Below are positions 59,056 through 64,000 of a DNA stretch of 64,000 bases, piece after piece. This DNA comes from Nocardia brasiliensis IFM 10847. Lineage in GTDB: Bacteria > Actinomycetota > Actinomycetes > Mycobacteriales > Mycobacteriaceae. The translations under genes and the position numbers were made by a program. The stretch lies in assembly GCF_000710915.1 (NCBI RefSeq), contig NZ_BAUA01000170.1:1-64000 (forward strand), read 5' to 3'. The stretch's first letter is position 1; every line of letters starts with the position of its first letter. Under the pieces are notes generated by a model. It ran no database searches and was not told the DNA's origin. It worked only from the letters and a program-made list of their open reading frames with translations.

Positions 59056-59841
59056 TCAGAAATTGCCCAGTCCGCCGCAGACGTTCAACGCTTGCGCCGT
59101 GATGGATGCGGCGGTGTCGGAGGCCAGGTAGCCGACCAGACCGGCTACCTCCTCCGGGGTCGAGTAGCGCCCGAGCGGGATCTTGGCCTGGAACTTCTCC
59201 AGGATTTCCGCCTCGCTCTTGCCGTAGGCGCTCGCGTAGCCCTGCCGGACCCGCGCCGCCATCGGCGTCTCGACGTAACCGGGGCACACGGCGTTGACCG
59301 TGATGCCGGTGGGGGCCAGCTCATTGCCGAGCGCCTTGGTGAACCCGACGACGCCGTGCTTGGACGCCGAGTACGGCGCACCGAGCACCACGCCCTGCTT
59401 GCCCGCGGTGGAGGCGATGTTGATGATCCGGCCACGGTCCTTGGTGCGCATGCCCCCGGTGTTGAGCACCTCGCGGGTCAGCCGGAAAACACTGGTCAGG
59501 TTGGTCTCGATGACGTCGTTCCACAGCTCGGCGGTGATATCGGCGGTGACGCCGCCGCCACTGCGCCCGGCGTTGTTCACCAGGACGTCGATCGACCCGA
59601 ACGCGTCGACGGCGGCCTGGACGAACTGCTGTACCTCGGTGTCCGAGCGGACGTCCACGGCGGCGCCGTCCACCGTCAGGTCCTCCGAACGCAACTGCTT
59701 CACCGTGGCGGTCACGTTCTCCGCGGTGCGCGCGCCGATGAACACCCGGTGTCCCGAGCCGCCGAGCAGGCGGGCGACGGCCAGTCCGATTCCGCTGGTC
59801 GCCCCGGTCACCAGGGCTACCGGCGCTTCGACATTCGACAT
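59056..59841 (-). CDS. Polyketide ketoreductase (ActIII-like SDR)
   Basis: A 261-residue short-chain reductase: VALVTGATSGIGLAVARLL (9-27), NNAGRSGGG (about 93), IINIASTAGKQGVVLGAPYSASKHGVVGFTKAL with the Ser-Tyr-Lys set (about 143-168), and NAVCPGYVETPMA. The length, NAGRSGGG and the C-terminal SITAQALNVCGGLGNF are the hallmarks of C-9 ketoreductases of type II systems. It reduces the nascent poly-beta-ketone on the ACP with NADPH. It stands between ACP and aromatase genes as in act, urd and pga clusters. Confidence 0.97.
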   Translation of the reverse strand: MSNVEAPVALVTGATSGIGLAVARLLGGSGHRVFIGARTAENVTATVKQLRSEDLTVDGAAVDVRSDTEVQQFVQAAVDAFGSIDVLVNNAGRSGGGVTADITAELWNDVIETNLTSVFRLTREVLNTGGMRTKDRGRIINIASTAGKQGVVLGAPYSASKHGVVGFTKALGNELAPTGITVNAVCPGYVETPMAARVRQGYASAYGKSEAEILEKFQAKIPLGRYSTPEEVAGLVGYLASDTAASITAQALNVCGGLGNF

Positions 59842-59853
59842 CTGCGTTCCCCC

Positions 59854-60111
59854 TCAGGCCGCGTTCACGAGACGCGCGTTGACGGCGCCGATCAGGGCCC
59901 GCGGCGTGGTGGCCGACAGCAGGGTGTCCTCGTCCAGTGAGATCTCGAACTCGCGCTCGATCCGGCCGCTGGCTTCCAGCAGCGCGAGCGAGTCGTAACC
60001 GAGATCGTCGAAGAGCACGTCGAGCACGGGTTCGCCGAAGTCGATGCCCTCGTCGCCCGCAGCCTCGAGCATGATCCGGCCCAGGTCGGTGAGTGTGAAT
60101 CGGTCAGCCAT
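59854..60111 (-). CDS. Acyl carrier protein of the type II polyketide synthase
   Basis: An 85-residue ACP. The phosphopantetheine Ser is in LFDDLGYDSLALLEASGRIEREF (about residue 41), the usual LGxDSLALxE motif of aromatic polyketide ACPs. It starts 12 bp after the chain-length factor stop and precedes the ketoreductase gene. Confidence 0.97.
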   Translation of the reverse strand: MADRFTLTDLGRIMLEAAGDEGIDFGEPVLDVLFDDLGYDSLALLEASGRIEREFEISLDEDTLLSATTPRALIGAVNARLVNAA

Positions 60112-60123
60112 TGTCCTTCTCCT

Positions 60124-61323
60124 TCATGAGTTTTCGTTGGTCAGCACGAGCGCCGAGTTGAATCCGCCGTAGCCGCGGGCCAAGACCAGCGCGGTGCGCA
60201 CGGTGGCCGGACGGGCTTGGCCCACCACCAGATCCAGCTGCGCCTCCGGATCGGGCTCGACATGCACGGTCGGCGGAATCAGGCTGTGCCGCATGGCCAG
60301 CAGCGCGGCGACGAGATCGAGCGGCCCGGCACCCGAATAGAGCCGGCCGGTCATCGTCTTCGGCGCGGTGACCGGCACCGCGCCGGCGCCGAACACCGCC
60401 GAAATGGCCTGCGCTTCCATGCGATCGAGCTCTGGCAGCCCCGCCGCGTCGGCGAAGACCACGTCGACATCCGCCGGTGCCCGCCCGGCATCGGCCAGCG
60501 CCAGTTCGATCGCTTTGCGCAGCCCTGGCCCGTTCGGGTCGAATGTGGCTGCGTAACCGGCGATCTCGCCGTAGGTCCGGGCGCCACGAGCCCGCGCGTG
60601 GCCGTCGGACTCGACGACCAGGATCGCGCCGCCCTCGCCGGGCACGTGCCCGTTCGCGCGGGCGTCGAACGGCAGGTACGCGTCCGCCGGGTCGTCGCTG
60701 GTGCTCAATCGCCCGCTCGCCTGCTGCCCGATCCAGCCCCAGGGGCACAGCGACGAGTCGATCGCCCCCGTGACAATGGTGCTGGTGCCCTTGCGAATCG
60801 CGCGCCGCGCGGCGGCGACGGCGTCCAGACCACCTGCTTGGTCAGCGACCAGCACGCTGGCCGGGCCCTTCATGCCGTTGCGAATCGCGATCTGGCCGCT
60901 GTTCACGGCGTAGAACCAGGCGAAGGACTGGTACGCGCTGACGTACTGGCTACCCCGGTGCCACAGGTTCTGCAATTCGCGCTGGCCGAATTCGAAACCG
61001 CCGGCCGAGCTGGCGGTGATCACGCCGATGTCGAATTCCGGCAGCCGGCTCGGCGTCAGCCCGGCGTCGGCGAACGCCCAGTCCGTCGCGGCCAAGGCCA
61101 GCTGGGTCATCCGGTCGGTCTGCGGGAGCAGCCTGCCCGGCAGGTGATCAGCGGCCTCGAAGCCGGGCACCTCGCCCGCCAGCTGTGCCGGATAGCCACT
61201 CGGATCGAACCGGGAGACCCGGGCGATGCCCGACTTCCCGGCCACCGTGGCGTCCCAATATTGTTCCACGCCGAGCCCGTTCGGTGCCGCCACACCGAAC
61301 CCGGTGACCACCGCCGTCGTCAT
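60124..61323 (-). CDS. Ketosynthase beta / chain-length factor
   Basis: A 399-residue KS-like subunit that pairs with KS-alpha. The catalytic Cys is replaced by Gln in VLVADQAGGLDAV (about residue 163), the defining KS-beta feature. FGVAAPNGLGVEQYW at the N-terminus and VVFADAAGLPELDRMEAQAI in the C-terminal half are typical. It sets chain length, but the number of extensions cannot be read from sequence. Its ATG overlaps the KS-alpha stop (ATGA), so the two subunits are translated together. Confidence 0.97.
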   Translation of the reverse strand: MTTAVVTGFGVAAPNGLGVEQYWDATVAGKSGIARVSRFDPSGYPAQLAGEVPGFEAADHLPGRLLPQTDRMTQLALAATDWAFADAGLTPSRLPEFDIGVITASSAGGFEFGQRELQNLWHRGSQYVSAYQSFAWFYAVNSGQIAIRNGMKGPASVLVADQAGGLDAVAAARRAIRKGTSTIVTGAIDSSLCPWGWIGQQASGRLSTSDDPADAYLPFDARANGHVPGEGGAILVVESDGHARARGARTYGEIAGYAATFDPNGPGLRKAIELALADAGRAPADVDVVFADAAGLPELDRMEAQAISAVFGAGAVPVTAPKTMTGRLYSGAGPLDLVAALLAMRHSLIPPTVHVEPDPEAQLDLVVGQARPATVRTALVLARGYGGFNSALVLTNENS

Positions 61324-62591
61324 GCCGCGCTCCGTTCGGCGCGGGCGAGCACCATCGCGCTCTGGAAACCGCCGAAGCCGCTGCCCACGGTCAGCACCGC
61401 GTCGGTCACGTGCTCGCGCGCGGTCAGGGGCACGTAGTCCAGATCGCATTCCGGGTCCGGAGTGTGCAGGTTGGCCGTCGGCGGGACGGTGTTGTGCGTC
61501 ATCGCCAGGATCGACGCCGCGATCTCGATCGAGCCGATCGCGCCGAGCGAATGCCCGACCATCGACTTGATCGAGCTCACCGGGATCTCGTAGGCCCGCT
61601 GTCCGAGGCTGCGCTTGAAAGCCGCGGTCTCGTGCCGATCGTTCTGCTTGGTACCCGAACCGTGTGCGTTGATGTAGTCGATCTCGTCCGGGTTCATCTC
61701 GGCTTCGTGCAGCGCCACCCGGATGGCCTCGGCCATCTCGATGCCGTCTGGCCGCAGGCCGGTCATGTGATAGGCGTTGCTGCGGGTCGCGTAGCCCGCG
61801 ATCTCGGCATAGACGCGCGCACCGCGCCGCTTGGCGGACTCGAGTTCTTCCAGCACGAACACCGCGGCGCCCTCGCCCAGCACGAAGCCGTTGCGGGTGC
61901 CGTCGAACGGGCGCGACGCGGTGCCCGGCTCGTCGTTGCGCGGCGAGGTCGCCTTGATCGCGTCGAAACTGGCCACGGTGATCGGCGAGATGGGCGCGTC
62001 GGTGGCGCCCGCCACCATCACGTCGGCGGTGCCCTCGCGGATCAGCTCGACCGCGTAGCCGACGGAGTCGATGCCCGACGTGCAGCCGGTCGAGATCACC
62101 GTGGTCGCACCGCGCGCCCCGACCAGCTCGGCCACCTCCGCGGCGAACGAGCTCGGCACCAGGCAGCTGTACAGATGTGGCACGGCGTACTCGTGGTCGA
62201 CCAGGTGCAGCCGCCCGGCGTCACTGACTACGCGGTACTCCCAGTCCAGGCTGGTGGCCGCGCCGACCGCGGTGCCGATCGTGACGCCGACCCGGTACGG
62301 GTCGTAGGCCTCGATGTCTATTCCGCTGTCGGCCACCGCGTTGCGCGCGGCGACGGCGACGAACTGCGCCGCCCGATCCATCCGCCGGACCTCCTGCGGA
62401 CTGAGACCGCCTGCCTCGGGATCGAAGTCGACCTCGGCGGCGATCTTGGACCGGAAGGGCGCCGGATCGAAGAAGGTGATGCCGCGGGTCGCGGTACGGC
62501 CGGCGCTCAACAGCTCCCAGAACGCGTCGCGACCGACGCCGCCGGGCGCGAGCACCTCCATGCCGGTGACGACGACTCTGCGCTCGTTCAC
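61320..62591 (-). CDS. Ketosynthase alpha of the type II polyketide synthase
   Basis: A 423-residue condensing enzyme. The catalytic triad is visible: Cys in TTVISTGCTSGIDSVGYA (about 170), His in YINAHGSGTKQNDRHE (about 310) and His in IKSMVGHSLGAIGSIE (about 347). MNERRVVVTGMEVLAPGGVGRDAFWELL is a standard start. The GTG at 62591 overlaps the cyclase stop (GTGA). With KS-beta and ACP it makes the minimal synthase that elongates with malonyl units. Confidence 0.98.
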   Translation of the reverse strand: MNERRVVVTGMEVLAPGGVGRDAFWELLSAGRTATRGITFFDPAPFRSKIAAEVDFDPEAGGLSPQEVRRMDRAAQFVAVAARNAVADSGIDIEAYDPYRVGVTIGTAVGAATSLDWEYRVVSDAGRLHLVDHEYAVPHLYSCLVPSSFAAEVAELVGARGATTVISTGCTSGIDSVGYAVELIREGTADVMVAGATDAPISPITVASFDAIKATSPRNDEPGTASRPFDGTRNGFVLGEGAAVFVLEELESAKRRGARVYAEIAGYATRSNAYHMTGLRPDGIEMAEAIRVALHEAEMNPDEIDYINAHGSGTKQNDRHETAAFKRSLGQRAYEIPVSSIKSMVGHSLGAIGSIEIAASILAMTHNTVPPTANLHTPDPECDLDYVPLTAREHVTDAVLTVGSGFGGFQSAMVLARAERSAA

Positions 62592-62914
62592 GATTCGGCT
62601 GCCCAGCTGTAGAACCGGGTGGCCATGGCGTCCGAGGGCGTACGCCACTGCGGGTCGTAGGCCTCGATGTACGGTTTCAGATCGGCGCTGATGCCGATGA
62701 AGCGCGGATCGGTCTTGGCCTGCTCGATCCGTTCGCCGCCGTCCGCGGAATCGAAGTCCTGCAGGTGGAAATAGAGTCCGCGGTAATAGAACAGCTGCCT
62801 GCGGCGGGTACCCATGCGGTGCGGCATCTCGGTGCCGTCGAACTCGGCGAACAGGTCCGCGACCTGTGGGTGCGATCCGGGATCCATCCGCGCCACAATC
62901 AATGTGCTGTGCAT
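62588..62914 (-). CDS. TcmI-family polyketide cyclase
   Basis: A 108-residue ferredoxin-fold cyclase (PF04673): MHSTLIVARMDPGSHPQVADLFAEFDGTEMPHRMGTRRRQLFYYRGLYFHLQDFDS...DPRFIGISADLKPYIEAYDPQWRTPSDAMATRFYSWAA. The MPHRMGxxRRxLFxYxxLYxHLxD segment is diagnostic. In angucycline clusters the gene before KS-alpha is of this type (UrdF/PgaF/JadI) and helps form the angular ring. First gene of the minus-strand operon; GAAGGAGAC precedes the ATG. Confidence 0.95.
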   Translation of the reverse strand: MHSTLIVARMDPGSHPQVADLFAEFDGTEMPHRMGTRRRQLFYYRGLYFHLQDFDSADGGERIEQAKTDPRFIGISADLKPYIEAYDPQWRTPSDAMATRFYSWAAES

Positions 62915-63353
62915 CGGAGTTGTCTCCTTCTACTAGATTCGACGCTCGCAATCCCAGAAGATCGCCCACATCGGCGAGCGGACTGCACTGGCGAGGATTC
63001 TTGACTCCACGCAGCGGGTAGCGATTTCGACCCCGGTTCCCATGATCTTGAAGGAATCGACAATAAACAAGATTCGAATCGGTCAGGACATTGTCAAACT
63101 TTTGATTCCGCCGAACACCGCCGAAATGCTGCGAGAACACCGAGTGTCAGCGGACTGTCAACTCGCCACGGGCGCCGACAGTCGAGCAACGATTCGAACT
63201 TGACCAAGAATTGACACAAATATGCAAAACCCCGTATTGCCTATTCAACGGCAGACTGGAAATTATTGAATATCAAGCCGGACGGCTCATTCGCCGGACG
63301 CGCTCGCGACAGCTGCCGGCCAGACCACGACATATCCGGAGGTACCGATCGCA
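62915..63353. promoter_or_regulatory. Divergent promoter of the polyketide operon and glycosyltransferase
   Basis: No supported gene in 439 bp. GATTCGAATC at 63071-63080 and GATTCGAA at 63191-63198 are repeated motifs, and TTGAC occurs twice 11 bases apart (63200-63204 and 63211-63215), a spacing typical of OmpR/SARP-type binding sites. A minus-strand TTGACA (63097 to 63092) could be the -35 of the polyketide operon, but its -10 is poor. Confidence 0.55.
63211..63240 (+). promoter_or_regulatory. Candidate promoter of the glycosyltransferase gene
   Basis: TTGACA (63211-63216) and TATTGC (63235-63240) are separated by 18 bases. The -35 box is also the second half of the TTGAC direct repeat, as expected if an activator binds next to polymerase. 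Confidence 0.45.
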
Positions 63354-64000
63354 ATGCGATTCCTGCTCACCACCTTGCCCGGCACATCGCACCTGTTGCC
63401 GCTGGTGCCGTTCGCGCAGGCGGCGCTCGCCGCCGGGCACGAGGTGCGCGTGGCCTGCACCGGTCCGGCACTGCCCGCCGCGGTGGCGGCCGGGTTGCAC
63501 GCGCTGGCCGTGGACGACGGCACCTCGGCCCGGCCGTACGAGGAGATCGTGCGCCGGATCGGCGAGACCGACATGACCGAGACGATGTCGCCCGCGCAGA
63601 TGCACGCGGAATTCGCGGCCGCGTTCGGCGAGACCGGCAATCTCATGCTCGGCGGGTTGGTCGAGGCCGTCCGGGAATGGCAGGCCGATGCCGTGGTGTA
63701 CACCCCCATGGCGGTGGCCGGCCTGGTGGCCGCGCGCGCGACGGGCACTACGGCCATCGTGCACGGTCTCGGCACCCGGTGGCCGACCTACGGGCCCGCC
63801 CTTGCCCACTTGCGCAGTGCGGCAACCGATCTCGGTGTCACCGAGGCGGTCGAGGCGGATATCGAGATCGACGTCAGCCCGCCCTCGCTCGAGGCCATCC
63901 ACCATCGGACCACGCCCGCGCCGACGCAGACCTACGCGAGCCGCATCGAGGGCATGCGCTACCTCCCCTACAACGGCGGTGGGGAACTGCCCGCCTGGGT
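63354..64000 (+). CDS. Polyketide glycosyltransferase, N-terminal part cut by the window edge
   Basis: The first ~215 residues of a GT-B, GT1-type enzyme: MRFLLTTLPGTSHLLPLVPFAQAALAAGHEVRVACTGPALPAAVAAGLHALAVDDG is the usual acceptor-domain start, with WQADAVVYTPMAVAGLVAARATGTTAIVHGLG later. The C-terminal nucleotide-sugar domain lies to the right. Such enzymes attach dTDP-deoxyaminosugars to aromatic polyketides, often with a P450-like helper protein. CCGGAGG precedes the ATG. It diverges from the polyketide operon. Confidence 0.92.
   Translation, partial: MRFLLTTLPGTSHLLPLVPFAQAALAAGHEVRVACTGPALPAAVAAGLHALAVDDGTSARPYEEIVRRIGETDMTETMSPAQMHAEFAAAFGETGNLMLGGLVEAVREWQADAVVYTPMAVAGLVAARATGTTAIVHGLGTRWPTYGPALAHLRSAATDLGVTEAVEADIEIDVSPPSLEAIHHRTTPAPTQTYASRIEGMRYLPYNGGGELPAW

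Noticed and set aside
1..64000. CRISPR arrays, insertion sequences, prophage genes
   Set aside because: I saw no regularly spaced repeats, transposase motifs or phage structural genes; the only mobility trace is the duplicated tRNA-Leu end.

Overview
The window is high-GC actinobacterial DNA and most likely comes from a Nocardia species. It has a mycobacterial-type FAS-I at the left edge, GTG and TTG starts, twin-arginine lipoproteins, an ECF sigma factor carrying a SnoaL-like tail, and many oxidoreductases and MarR/TetR/MerR regulators. The genus is an inference from gene content; no marker gene settles it.

Layout. 1-5.3 kb: the N-terminal ~1760 residues of fatty acid synthase I (minus strand, running off the left edge), with three similar inverted repeats in its promoter, then tRNA-Leu(TAG). 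5.75-6.7 kb: a gene-free stretch that ends with a copy of the tRNA 3' end. 6.7-24 kb: small regulatory and metabolic units: MarR/SnoaL, a flavoprotein, flavodoxin, amidase, FAD monooxygenase, a kinase-fold protein, an MBL hydrolase, TetR/secreted lipase/multi-HTH regulator, a secreted hydrolase, and an ECF sigma factor with a tandem SnoaL protein. 24-27 kb: a transmembrane Ser/Thr kinase with a DUF3558-like extracellular part, next to an FHA protein. 27-35.9 kb: quinone oxidoreductase, CocE hydrolase, ABM protein, secreted intradiol dioxygenase, two class-C serine hydrolases, a HEAT-repeat protein, MerR and SnoaL. 35.9-40.9 kb: a peptide/nickel-type ABC importer operon behind a cobalamin riboswitch, whose second permease is fused to both ATPases. 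41-48.1 kb: GH38 alpha-mannosidase, FMN split-barrel protein, BBE-like oxidase, TetR and an NAD(P)-binding reductase.

48.2-64 kb: the left part of a type II polyketide gene cluster. Two divergent OmpR-type response regulators lie at its edge and have no histidine kinase beside them; the first lacks the phosphoacceptor Asp. The main minus-strand operon runs cyclase, KS-alpha, KS-beta/CLF, ACP, ketoreductase, aromatase/cyclase, two FAD hydroxylases, alpha/beta hydrolase, dTDP-glucose synthase, sugar aminotransferase, NDP-hexose 2,3-dehydratase, SnoaL-like protein. A glycosyltransferase starts in the opposite direction and is cut by the right edge. The order cyclase-KSa-KSb-ACP-KR-ARO matches angucycline clusters, so the predicted product is an angucyclinone or benz[a]anthraquinone carrying a deoxyaminosugar. 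The rest of the sugar pathway, the export genes and probably more tailoring genes should lie to the right.
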